DNA of 64,000 nucleotides, taken from the NCBI RefSeq assembly GCF_014651075.1, contig NZ_BMWE01000009.1:186001-250000 (forward strand), in the 5' to 3' direction. The notes under the pieces were generated by a model, which ran no database searches, was not told where the DNA came from, and worked only from the letters and a program-made list of their open reading frames with translations. The position numbers and the translations under genes were made by a program. Origin of the DNA: Streptomyces djakartensis. Its GTDB lineage: Bacteria > Actinomycetota > Actinomycetes > Streptomycetales > Streptomycetaceae. Shown here piece by piece: positions 8,672-15,874 of this stretch (positions are counted from its first letter, which is position 1; every line of letters starts with the position of its first letter).

Positions 8672-9253
8672 TCACGAGGTACCGCTTCCGGCCCTGGACC
8701 GTTGTGTGGAGCGGCGCGCCGTCAGGAGCGGCTGGACCAGTCGGCGGCGGGTCACGCCGCGGCGGCCGTTGATGAGGGCGATCAGGAGGTCGACCGCTTG
8801 CTCGCCCACCTCGTCCGGCCGGAGGCTGACCGTGGTGATGGGTGGGGTCGTCGTCGCGTAGTCCGGGTCCTCGCTGATGCAGGCGACCAGGAGATCCCGC
8901 GGCACCCGGAGGCCGCGGTAGCGGGCGGCGGCCAGGATGTCGTGGCCTGAGTCGGAGTACACGCCGATGACGGCGTCCGGTCGGGGGTCGCGGTCCAGCA
9001 GCCGGCCGACTGCCTCACGTTCAGCCGTGACGTGGTCGGGCAGCGTGGCGTACCCCTCGACGAGGACGGCCATGTCCCGCTCGGCGCACCGGGCGTGCCC
9101 GGGTTCGCGTGCCGCGGCGAGTACGCGCTGCCTGGTCGCGTCGGACAGGCGTCCGGTGCCGTCGAGTGCGTGGGACACCGTGGCCGTGGACACCCCGGCC
9201 CGTGCGGCCACCGCACCGAGCGTGGGACGCCGCCAGGCACGCGAGATCGTCAT
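8672..9253 (-). pseudogene. LacI-family regulator with internal deletion
   Basis: 193 residues against about 330-350 for the family. The N-terminus is a complete LacI helix-turn-helix and hinge start (PTLGAVAARAGVSTATVSHALDGTGRLSDATRQRVLAAARE). It then jumps directly to the second half of the sugar-binding domain (AVLVEGYATLPDHVTAEREAVGRLL ... AVIGVYSDSGHDILAAA ... VSLRPDEVGEQAVDLLIALI). About 150 residues covering the first subdomain of the ligand domain are missing. The reading frame stays open, so a short DNA-binding protein could still be made. The ATG start is preferred over a GTG 45 bases upstream because it directly precedes the HTH. Likely a deletion remnant. Confidence 0.75.
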
Positions 9254-9280
9254 CCGTACCCCAACACCCTTGCGGCTTGC

Positions 9281-9296
9281 GGTTAAGACGTTAATC
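9281..9296. promoter_or_regulatory. Candidate LacI-type operator
   Basis: The 16-bp sequence GGTTAAGACGTTAATC is a near-palindrome (GRTTAA-N4-TTAAYC) 28 bases upstream of the lacI-remnant start. LacI regulators often bind such sites in their own promoters. The assignment is by position and symmetry only. Confidence 0.4.
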
Positions 9297-9360
9297 ACAC
9301 ACCGTACCGGGCGACGGCGGCCGGTACGGCCGCCGGGTGAGGAGGCGGCGCAGCACAGGG

Positions 9361-9510
9361 GCGCGCCTCCGCGCCCTGGTCCCCGACATCACCGAACGCG
9401 ACGTGTACGTCTGCGGGCCGCCCTCGATGACCGCGGCCGTGCTCGGCGCCCTGCGCGAGCTGACGGTTCCCCACCGGCAAGTGCACGCCGAGCGGTTCGG
9501 CCTGGCCTGA
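9361..9510 (+). pseudogene. C-terminal remnant of a ferric-reductase-like flavin oxidoreductase
   Basis: An open frame ending in TGA at 9508-9510 reads ARLRALVPDITERDVYVCGP, then the rest of the C-terminus ending HAERFGLA. The segment from DVYVCGPPSM is the NAD-binding C-terminal motif of ferric reductase-type (FAD/NAD) membrane oxidoreductases. No start codon or upstream domain is present: before about 9361 the frame loses resemblance. It is about 50 residues of a protein normally over 400 long, so it is a gene remnant left by deletion or recombination. Confidence 0.7.
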
Positions 9511-9556
9511 CAGGCCCGGGCGTCCCCCTTCCTGCCGGGACATCAGTGCCGAGGTG

Positions 9557-10489
9557 TCAAGGCAGTCGACCACCCGGCGAATTCGCCAACTGCCCGCCGG
9601 CCGCGGGGTGCAGCGCGTCGGAGTAGAGGGCGAACAGGCGCAGGGCCGGAGTGCCGTCCGCGCGGGGGCCTCGCTCCAGTCGCTTCCAGCAGTCGGCGGC
9701 CAGACGGCGGGCGCGGACCCCGGGCCAGGGTTGTGGCAGGAGTTCCGGTGGCAGGAGGGGGTCGGGTCGCATCGCCGCGGCGAAATGGGCGGCGAGCTCG
9801 ACCGCGTCGGTGAGCCGCCGGGCGTCCGACGGGCCCGGCCCCTCGGTGAGCCGGGTCAGGCAGCCTTCGGTGAAGGCGGCCAGGAGGTCGTACCGCCCGG
9901 CGATCTCGCTGAGTGGCCACAGTGCGGCGGCCAGGGCCCGCGGATCGGTGACGTCGCCGATGCGCAGGCCGGTGGTGGTGAAGCGGGTGAGGGTGTCGAG
10001 GACGCCGAGGTGCCGCGCTTGTGCGTCGACGAGCTCGGCGATGCGGTTCGCGCTGACGTACAGGCCGCTTTGGACGGGTGCGGCGCCGAGATGGAGGAGG
10101 TGCTCGCGCAGGGCGTCGCGGGCGGTACGGCGCGACTCGGGAACGGCGAAGGCGAACAGGTGCCATGTGCCGTCCCACGAGGCGAGTCCGGCGTCCTGCC
10201 GGTAGGCGTGGCGGACGTGGGCGGCGTCGGGTGCCAGGGATCCGGTCACGTCGGCCACGGCGTGCAGCGTGGCCTTGCGGCCGCGTCCTTCCTGCGTGAA
10301 GCGGCCTTCGGCGACCAGTCGTTTGACGCAGAGCCGGATCTGCTGGTCACTCATGCCGAGCAGGCCGGCGACGTCGTAGAGCTCGCCGGCGTCGACGGTG
10401 CCGTCCTCGCGGACCAGGGCGTGGACGACCAACCGGGTGGGGATCTCGGGCCGACCGGCCCCGTCGGCGGAGGCCGGGGTAGTGGTCAT
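9557..10489 (-). CDS. PaaX-family transcriptional regulator
   Basis: 310 residues. An N-terminal winged-helix domain (RLVVHALVREDGTVDAGEL ... LLGMSDQQIRLCVKRLVAEG) is followed by the PaaX middle and C-terminal domains (SWDGTWHLFAFAVPESRRTARDALREHL). This matches PaaX, the phenylacetyl-CoA-responsive repressor family, in order and length. No phenylacetate genes are nearby, so the inducer is unknown. Its ATG overlaps the stop of the acetyltransferase gene upstream (ATGA), so the two are co-translated. The stretch downstream of its stop holds only the oxidoreductase remnant. Confidence 0.85.
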   Translation of the reverse strand: MTTTPASADGAGRPEIPTRLVVHALVREDGTVDAGELYDVAGLLGMSDQQIRLCVKRLVAEGRFTQEGRGRKATLHAVADVTGSLAPDAAHVRHAYRQDAGLASWDGTWHLFAFAVPESRRTARDALREHLLHLGAAPVQSGLYVSANRIAELVDAQARHLGVLDTLTRFTTTGLRIGDVTDPRALAAALWPLSEIAGRYDLLAAFTEGCLTRLTEGPGPSDARRLTDAVELAAHFAAAMRPDPLLPPELLPQPWPGVRARRLAADCWKRLERGPRADGTPALRLFALYSDALHPAAGGQLANSPGGRLP

Positions 10490-11142
10490 CACGCCCGCCG
10501 CTCGCTCACTGCGTCCGTGTCCGCGTCGGTGACGAGGCGGTGCATGGTGGTGACCGCCCCGAAACCCATGAGCCTGCGCAGGTAGGGGGTCCGCTCGGTG
10601 CGGTGGGCGGTGAAACCGTGCCGCTCGTACAGCGCCCTGGCTCGGGGGTTGGTGTCGATGACGTCCAGACGGACGCGCCGGCAGCCGTGGTCGGCGGCGA
10701 CGGCGATGATCTCCCGCAACAGGAGGCTGCCGATGCCTCGGCTCCGGTGCGCCGGGTCGACGGCGATGCCGTCCATGACCAGTTCCCCCTCCGCGGGTGT
10801 GCGTTCGAACAGGGCGAGGAGCGCGAGCCGGGGAAGGCCGCGGAAGAAGCCGTAGGCGGACAGGACGTCCCTGACGCCGCCGCCGGTCAGCGCCCGGCCC
10901 TGGAGCCGGTAGCCGGCGACGCCGACCACCCGGCCCGCGGCGAGCGCGACGGCACCCCGGTCGTGATGGAGGTGGGCCGCGATGAACGCCCGCCCCGTGC
11001 CGGGCGGGCTGAGCGCCGGGGCGAGTTTGCGACCGAACGCCTCCCAGTACAGGGCCGCCACCCGTTCCTCGCTGCCCTCGGGCACACCCCTGTGCACCAC
11101 GGGGCGGTTCTCCGCTCCTTGAGTCCAGCCGGTCCTTGCCAC
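10489..11142 (-). CDS. GNAT N-acetyltransferase
   Basis: 217 residues from a GTG with GAGGAG seven bases upstream. Alternative GTG starts lie 3 and 30 bases further upstream. The acetyl-CoA site is clear: the motif A region MDGIAVDPAHRSRGIGSLLL, with R-x2-G-I/G-x-L, followed by AADHGCRRVRLDVIDTNPRARALYERHGF (motif B). The substrate is unknown. It is the first gene of a two-gene unit with the PaaX regulator and is transcribed away from the divergent hydrolase gene, with an AT-rich promoter region between them. Confidence 0.85.
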   Translation of the reverse strand: MARTGWTQGAENRPVVHRGVPEGSEERVAALYWEAFGRKLAPALSPPGTGRAFIAAHLHHDRGAVALAAGRVVGVAGYRLQGRALTGGGVRDVLSAYGFFRGLPRLALLALFERTPAEGELVMDGIAVDPAHRSRGIGSLLLREIIAVAADHGCRRVRLDVIDTNPRARALYERHGFTAHRTERTPYLRRLMGFGAVTTMHRLVTDADTDAVSERRA

Positions 11143-11173
11143 CACGCCACTCCTCGTCCAGCGACAAACCACC

Positions 11174-11203
11174 TTGCGCTATCAATACTAATACGTTCAC
11201 TAT
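11174..11203 (+). promoter_or_regulatory. Candidate promoter in AT-rich divergent spacer
   Basis: TTGCGC and CACTAT, separated by 18 bases, lie about 40 bases upstream of the hydrolase start. The segment 11179-11235 is strikingly AT-rich for this genome, as expected for a shared divergent promoter region. No transcript data are available. Confidence 0.35.
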
Positions 11204-11245
11204 GGATACGACCGTTTCTTGAATGATAGTTTTAGGGGGGCTGCG

Positions 11246-12271
11246 GTGTTCCGCTCACGGGGTGCGCCGATGCGGCGCCGGCGGCGATGGGCCGTATGGA
11301 CGGTGGTGGGACTGCTGCTGGCCACCGGCGGACTCGCCGGGGTGGCGGCGTGGCAGAACACCTACGCCCTGCGCGAGGAGAAGGTGTCGCTGCGGCACGA
11401 CGGAAAGCTGTTCGAAGGGGTGCTGGCCCGGCCGACTGGCGGCGAGGGGCCGTTCGGCCTGGTGGTGTTCGTCCACGGCGACGGGCCGATCGACGCGACG
11501 CACGAGACGTTCTACCGACCGCTGTGGGAGTCCTTCGCCCGCGCCGGGTACGCCTCGTTGTCGTTCAGCAAGCCCGGGATCGGGGGGTCACAGGGCAATT
11601 GGCTGGACCAGAGCATGGGCGACCGGGCTGACGAGACGCTGGCCGCCGTGGCCTGGGCACGCGACCGCCCCGACATCGACGGCCGCCGCATCGGCCTGTG
11701 GGGAGCGAGCCAGGCCGGCTGGGTCCTGCCCAAGGCCGCAGCCCGGGACCGGCGGTTGCAGTTCGTCATCGCCGTCTCCCCGGCCGTCAACTGGCTTCGG
11801 CAGGGCCGGTACAACCTCCTCGCCGAACTGGAGCGGGACGGTGCGACCCCCCGGGAGAAGGACGCGGCGCTGCGCCGGCGGGAGACCACCCTGCGCCTGC
11901 TGAAGCGGGGGGCCTCCTTTGACGAGTACCGGGCCGCGGTCGCCGACGTGGGCAGCATGACAGCGGACCGATGGAGGTTCATCGCCAGGAACTACCGCTC
12001 GGACGCGACCGCCGACCTGCGCACCGTGCGCGGCACGCCGCTCCTTCTGGTGCTGGCCGGTCATGACGTCAACGTGGACGTCACAGAGACCGAAGCCGTC
12101 TACCGCAAGGTCCTTCCCGCGGCGTCCCTGAGCGTCGCGCACTACCCCGACGCCACCCACTCAGACGTAGAACAACGCCCCGCCCAGCAGCAGGGCGAGC
12201 ATCATGAGCAGGAGGACGATCAGCGCGACGGTGGTGGTCATGGGGTCCCTCGGTCGGTCCGGTGCAGGTGA
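11246..12271 (+). CDS. Membrane-anchored alpha/beta hydrolase with altered C-terminus
   Basis: About 341 residues from a GTG with an AGGGGGG site five bases upstream; a TTG 27 bases upstream has no such site. A basic N-terminus and one hydrophobic helix (WAVWTVVGLLLATGGLAGVAA) suggest a signal anchor or secretion signal. The hydrolase core has VVFVHGDG (oxyanion loop), GLWGASQAGWV (nucleophile Ser), the acid in LVLAGHDVNVD and the catalytic His in YPDATHSD. All triad residues are present. The final 34 residues after HSD are hydrophilic, Gln/His-rich and antisense to a plausible small membrane peptide gene. The native end may therefore have been lost and replaced by read-on sequence. Confidence 0.75.
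   Translation: MFRSRGAPMRRRRRWAVWTVVGLLLATGGLAGVAAWQNTYALREEKVSLRHDGKLFEGVLARPTGGEGPFGLVVFVHGDGPIDATHETFYRPLWESFARAGYASLSFSKPGIGGSQGNWLDQSMGDRADETLAAVAWARDRPDIDGRRIGLWGASQAGWVLPKAAARDRRLQFVIAVSPAVNWLRQGRYNLLAELERDGATPREKDAALRRRETTLRLLKRGASFDEYRAAVADVGSMTADRWRFIARNYRSDATADLRTVRGTPLLLVLAGHDVNVDVTETEAVYRKVLPAASLSVAHYPDATHSDVEQRPAQQQGEHHEQEDDQRDGGGHGVPRSVRCR
12161..12241 (-). CDS. Possible 26-residue single-span membrane peptide
   Basis: The minus strand encodes MTTTVALIVLLLMMLALLLG followed by GALFYV and a TGA stop. It is an almost uninterrupted hydrophobic helix with a GAGGGA site four bases before the ATG. It lies wholly inside the 3' end of the hydrolase gene on the other strand. Both readings cannot easily be under selection, and the antisense hydrolase tail looks random, which favours this peptide. 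Hydrophobic peptides of this size occur as small membrane regulators or type I toxins, but no function can be assigned. Confidence 0.35.
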   Translation of the reverse strand: MTTTVALIVLLLMMLALLLGGALFYV

Positions 12272-12313
12272 CCGATCATGGAAGGCAGACGCGTGTTTCG
12301 GCACGCGCACACT

Positions 12314-12331
12314 GTTGCGACTTCACGCAAC
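12314..12331. promoter_or_regulatory. Inverted repeat upstream of the GIY-YIG gene
   Basis: GTTGCG-N6-CGCAAC is a perfect 6-bp inverted repeat that ends 18 bases before the strong GGAGGAG site of the next gene. It is placed to act as an operator for the HTH protein encoded downstream, or as a leader hairpin. Confidence 0.35.
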
Positions 12332-12361
12332 GGCGCAAATGGGGTCGACGGAGGAGAGCGG

Positions 12362-13921
12362 ATGCCGCAGGGGGAGCTGGTTCCGAGGGGACCGCGCACG
12401 ATGGTCTTCCAGAAGGACGTCGACAGAGCCAAGGTCGGACCGGAGCGTTATGAACTGGCCCTTGCGCTGCGCGATCTGGCTCAACGCCTCGGAGTGTCCC
12501 TGAGTCGCTACGCGGTGCGCGTCTCGTGGGACCGATCCACCCTCTCCCGGTTCTTCAGCGGAGCGTTGGTACCTCCCGCCGAATTCGTCGAACAACTCCT
12601 GGAGAATGGCGACCGGGAGACCGGTACCGAGTTGACGCCGGCCGCCAAGGACGTGGTGCGCAAACTGCACCGGACCGCCCTGCGTGCCACGAGTCCGGCA
12701 AGTGGCGCCCTGCAGGACCTGCGGGACCAGCTGGCAGAGGCCGACCGTGACAACCGCCATTTCCAGCAGGAGGCCCGACTCCTGCGGGAGGTGATCCGCC
12801 GCGCGCAGGAGCAGCTCGACGAGCAGCAGTTGCAGCTGCGGCAGTTGGAGAACGCGGGGGCCGCCGAGCGCCTGGCTCACCGCGTCGAACTCGAGCAATG
12901 GTCCGACACCTTCGAGGCCATGCTCACCGAGCGGGATGCCCTGCGGGAGTCACTCGCTCGGTACAAGGCGGAACTGGAGCAGGCACAGCGCCGCGCCCAC
13001 GAAGCCGAGCTGCGGTGCGCCGCGCTGGAACGGCAACTGGAGACCGCCGAGAGCGAAGCCGAGGAGAACGAGGCTCGGGGCGAGGCCGCAAGCGCCCTGC
13101 CCCCCGAGTCCCTCCGCGCGGCGACTGCGACCGGACAGTCCACGGCCCGTGACGGTGTCAGCTTTCATCTCGGCTTCGATGCGGCGCTGGGCGCCCGGCT
13201 TTGGCGGGCTCTTGAAGAGCAGGCACCCATGCCGCTGTCCGAGGAGAAGCTGCGTGAAATGGTCCCGCGACCCGGGATCTTCCAGCTGATCCGCAAGGTG
13301 CCGTACCTGTCACCGGAACTCGTCTACGTGGGCAAGTCCGAGCGGGCCCTGCCGGACCGGCTCGACACCCTCCGCCGGAAGATCCTGGGCCGAAGAGGGA
13401 TTCTCCCGGAGGAGATGTACTTCACCTCCATGTACATCGAGGACGACATGTCGGCGGTCGCCCCCGAGCGGCTCGTCATCAGGTACCTGAAGGAGGAGCG
13501 CGGCGCCCGGCTCCCCTGGAATTCCAACGGGTTCGGCAACAAGGACGCGGGCCGGCAACGGGACCACTCGGAACTCAGCCCCCGGCATTTCAACATGGTC
13601 CACCCGATCGACCTGGACTGGGTCCTCCACGACGACGGAACGCGTCGAACATGGCCTCCGAAGGACTTCGCCGATTTCATCAAGGCCGGGCTCCCCTACC
13701 GTTTCAGGCACCAGCTGGGACCCGACTACCTGGAAGCCGCTCCGCTGGTAGTCCCGGAGGGTCCGTTGTCCGCGGACGCGGCGTTCCGCCTCCTCGCTCG
13801 GAGCCTCGGCGATACGTGGCAGATCAGCGCGCTCAAGGGGCACGTACTGCTGTACCAGGAGCACACCCGATACCCCAATGCCGTCCGCTACTACCGCGGC
13901 AGAAGCGTGCAGAACGCCTGA
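12362..13921 (+). CDS. HTH - coiled coil - Eco29kI-like GIY-YIG nuclease protein
   Basis: 519 residues from an ATG with GGAGG seven bases upstream. Residues 30-80 form an XRE-like helix-turn-helix (LALALRDLAQRLGVSLSRYA). Residues 115-240 are heavily charged heptads forming a long coiled coil. Residues 303-420 resemble the Eco29kI branch of GIY-YIG endonucleases: G305-I-F307 (GIF for GIY), Y322-V-G324 (YVG for YIG), R333, E369, and the signature WNSNGFGNKDAGRQRD with HP at 414-415. A further 90 residues without recognised domain close the protein. No partner methyltransferase is adjacent. Expected activity is sequence- or structure-specific DNA cleavage; a defence role is inferred. The gene converges with the DUF2399 remnant, 2 bases away. 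Confidence 0.65.
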   Translation: MPQGELVPRGPRTMVFQKDVDRAKVGPERYELALALRDLAQRLGVSLSRYAVRVSWDRSTLSRFFSGALVPPAEFVEQLLENGDRETGTELTPAAKDVVRKLHRTALRATSPASGALQDLRDQLAEADRDNRHFQQEARLLREVIRRAQEQLDEQQLQLRQLENAGAAERLAHRVELEQWSDTFEAMLTERDALRESLARYKAELEQAQRRAHEAELRCAALERQLETAESEAEENEARGEAASALPPESLRAATATGQSTARDGVSFHLGFDAALGARLWRALEEQAPMPLSEEKLREMVPRPGIFQLIRKVPYLSPELVYVGKSERALPDRLDTLRRKILGRRGILPEEMYFTSMYIEDDMSAVAPERLVIRYLKEERGARLPWNSNGFGNKDAGRQRDHSELSPRHFNMVHPIDLDWVLHDDGTRRTWPPKDFADFIKAGLPYRFRHQLGPDYLEAAPLVVPEGPLSADAAFRLLARSLGDTWQISALKGHVLLYQEHTRYPNAVRYYRGRSVQNA

Positions 13922-13923
13922 AG

Positions 13924-14472
13924 TCATGGAGCAGCTGTGCTCGGCAATGGCTCGGTACTCGTCGGATCTGCACCCGCCGCGCTCTCAAGCCGCGCTTCAG
14001 CCAGATGTCCAAGGTCCGTGAGCAAGTCGTCCACCACCGTCTCCTCCTCGACCCGGACACCGCACTCGGCGAGAGTGACGGCCAGGGCAGGGTCCCAGGG
14101 AGTCGCGGCGGGCGGACCCGTCAGGTCCGGGGCTTCGGCCACCGCGGTCACTGCCGCTCGGTAATCGGCCTCCGTGTAGCGCCACGGCCGCCAGGGGACG
14201 CTTCGCGCCAGTGCCGCGGCGATGCGCACACCGCCCCAGTCGAAATCGCCGTGGTGGAGGAGGCGGACTCCCCGCGTGGACAGGTCGCGCAGCAAGATGA
14301 GCGCGGCGGCCGACGGTTGCCCCTGGAGGCACACCATCGGCGGGCACGCCGGGCCGAGAGCGTCGGCGGCGGCGGACAGCACGGCCGGGTTCTCGCAGAT
14401 GTGAACGGTTCCCGCCGCCACAACGGAGGCAACCGGTGCGCGACGGCTGAGGGAGCGGAGCGTCAGCGTCAC
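13924..14472 (-). pseudogene. Truncated TIGR02679/DUF2399 protein
   Basis: 182 residues, roughly the C-terminal half of proteins of about 400. HICENPAVLSAAADALG, VCLQGQPSAAAL and the HHGDFDWGGVRIAA segment are hallmarks of the DUF2399 toprim-like domain that ends TIGR02679 proteins, which sit in Wadjet-like anti-plasmid operons. The N-terminal DUF3323-like half and the other operon genes are absent. The frame starts at a GTG inside the domain just where a different, plus-strand remnant begins, suggesting a recombination junction near 14,475-14,490. Probably a non-functional leftover of a defence locus. Confidence 0.7.
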
Positions 14473-14489
14473 GGCCGACAGTCCGCCCC

Positions 14490-14618
14490 TTCAACCCGGT
14501 CACTCCGGCCTTCGCCCACACCCTGCTCGACGCGACCGGCGTCCGCCTCGACCGACTCCCGCTCACTCGCGACCGAGTATGGCTGGGGCTGCGAGACGCG
14601 GGCCTGACGGATCGGTAG
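14490..14618 (+). pseudogene. C-terminal remnant, possibly xanthine dehydrogenase-type subunit
   Basis: An open frame ends TAG at 14616-14618 and reads FNPVTPAFAHTLLDATGVRL, then DRLPLTRDRVWLGLRDAG before the end. This resembles the extreme C-terminus of molybdopterin-binding subunits of the xanthine dehydrogenase/aldehyde oxidase family, where a conserved N-P-P-T segment and a R-L-P-L-T-P-E/D-R-V motif close the protein. Only about 43 residues remain and no start is visible. The family call is tentative; that it is a broken gene end is more secure. Confidence 0.4.
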
Positions 14619-14647
14619 GTGAACGACTCGTGGTGGAACGCTCCCCG

Positions 14648-15787
14648 TCAGCCGGCCCGAAGACCGACCGCCAGCGTCAGTTCAAGGACCCGGTGTGGCG
14701 ATGCGAGATCCGGAAACAGCTCCCGCAGCTGTGACATCCGGTACCGGACTGTCTGAGGATGGACGAACAACGCCGCCGCCACCTCGTCCCGCCTGCCCTG
14801 GTGCAGCAGCCACGCCCGCAACGTCTCCTCCAGCCGCTGTGCGGTCGCGGCAGGCAAGGGGCGCAACGGTGCGAGGGCTCGGGCACGCAGGTCTGCGAAC
14901 GCGTCCGCGTCGGCGCTCAGCACCAGCTCGGGCAGGTGATCCTCGGTGTCGCGAATATCGCAGGAGAGGGAGCGCGCGCGTACGGCTCGTGCGTACGACG
15001 CGGACGCACGAGTCCATGGCCGGGCCGGGCCGACCACGGCGGTGCGGTCGGTCAGCTGCCGCAAGAGATGTGATCGGTCGGCATCGGGGACGAGCAGCAC
15101 ACCGGTGGTGTCCGGCAGATCGTCGAGGACGAGGGTGCTCGGGTCGAGCGCGCGGTAGGCGGGCCGGGCCTGGGCGGCGGGCAGCAGGACCGCGGTCAGC
15201 GAAACCGGAGGCTGCCACCCGGCCCGTTGAGCGGAGGCCAGCAGCACGTCCGGGCTCGCGCCGGCGAGGAGGTCGCGGGCCAGGTGTTCCAGGTGGCGCT
15301 CGTGGGCCCTGCCCCGGGCGGCCAGTTCGTCGGCGTGGCCCGCGGCGCTCGCGGCGGAGAGCTCGTCGATGTAGGCGAAGGTCAGCTCGGCGAACTTGGC
15401 GACCTCGGCGGCGGGCAGACCCGCGGGTACGGCACCCGCTGCCAGGCATCGCCAGGCCACGCGGGCGCCGACGCGGTAGGCGCTGAGCAGGGCGTCCATC
15501 GAGCGGCCGTCGCGCACCTCGCCGCGGCCCAGCTCGTAGGCCGCGTCACTGCCGTCGCCGCCGGTAGCGTTCCCGCTCGCGAGGTCCAGGTAGTGGCCCA
15601 GGGCGGTTCGGACGGCTCGGCGGATGGTGGCGCCCATGTGGCCCGAGAGGGCGCCTGCGTAGGGAGGGACCTCGTCGATGATCGCCTGGACGACCTCGTC
15701 GGCGGTGGTCTTCAGCGCGGCCCGAAGTGCGGTGACCGTCGTCTCGTCCAGCGCCAGTTCGCTGGCCCTCCGGATTGCATGGCTCAC
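14648..15787 (-). CDS. PucR/CdaR-type transcriptional regulator
   Basis: 379 residues from a GTG preceded by AGGGA; a TTG 21 bases upstream would also be in frame. The C-terminal 60 residues are the PucR helix-turn-helix (LEETLRAWLLHQGRRDEVAAALFVHPQTVRYRMSQLRELF). The middle holds a degenerate GGDEF-like segment, and the N-terminal part matches the RsbRD-like domain of this family (TADEVVQAIIDEVPPYAGALSGHMGATIRRAVRTALGHYL). It is transcribed divergently from the ferredoxin reductase/desaturase pair, so it most likely controls that pair and itself. A perfect inverted repeat lies directly upstream of its start. Confidence 0.88.
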   Translation of the reverse strand: MSHAIRRASELALDETTVTALRAALKTTADEVVQAIIDEVPPYAGALSGHMGATIRRAVRTALGHYLDLASGNATGGDGSDAAYELGRGEVRDGRSMDALLSAYRVGARVAWRCLAAGAVPAGLPAAEVAKFAELTFAYIDELSAASAAGHADELAARGRAHERHLEHLARDLLAGASPDVLLASAQRAGWQPPVSLTAVLLPAAQARPAYRALDPSTLVLDDLPDTTGVLLVPDADRSHLLRQLTDRTAVVGPARPWTRASASYARAVRARSLSCDIRDTEDHLPELVLSADADAFADLRARALAPLRPLPAATAQRLEETLRAWLLHQGRRDEVAAALFVHPQTVRYRMSQLRELFPDLASPHRVLELTLAVGLRAG

Positions 15788-15791
15788 GATT

Positions 15792-15808
15792 TTGTTCCCT
15801 GCGAACAA
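15792..15808. promoter_or_regulatory. Perfect inverted repeat, candidate PucR operator
   Basis: TTGTTC-N5-GAACAA is a perfect 17-bp dyad in the spacer between the PucR gene and the desaturase operon. It overlaps the AGGGA ribosome-binding site of the PucR gene, so it could act as a DNA operator or hide that site in an mRNA hairpin. Confidence 0.5.
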
Positions 15809-15874
15809 TTCTGTCGACCAAATTCACGTCCTTCGGTCAGGACTTTACGCCTTGCGGCGCACCAAGCTGGAGTC

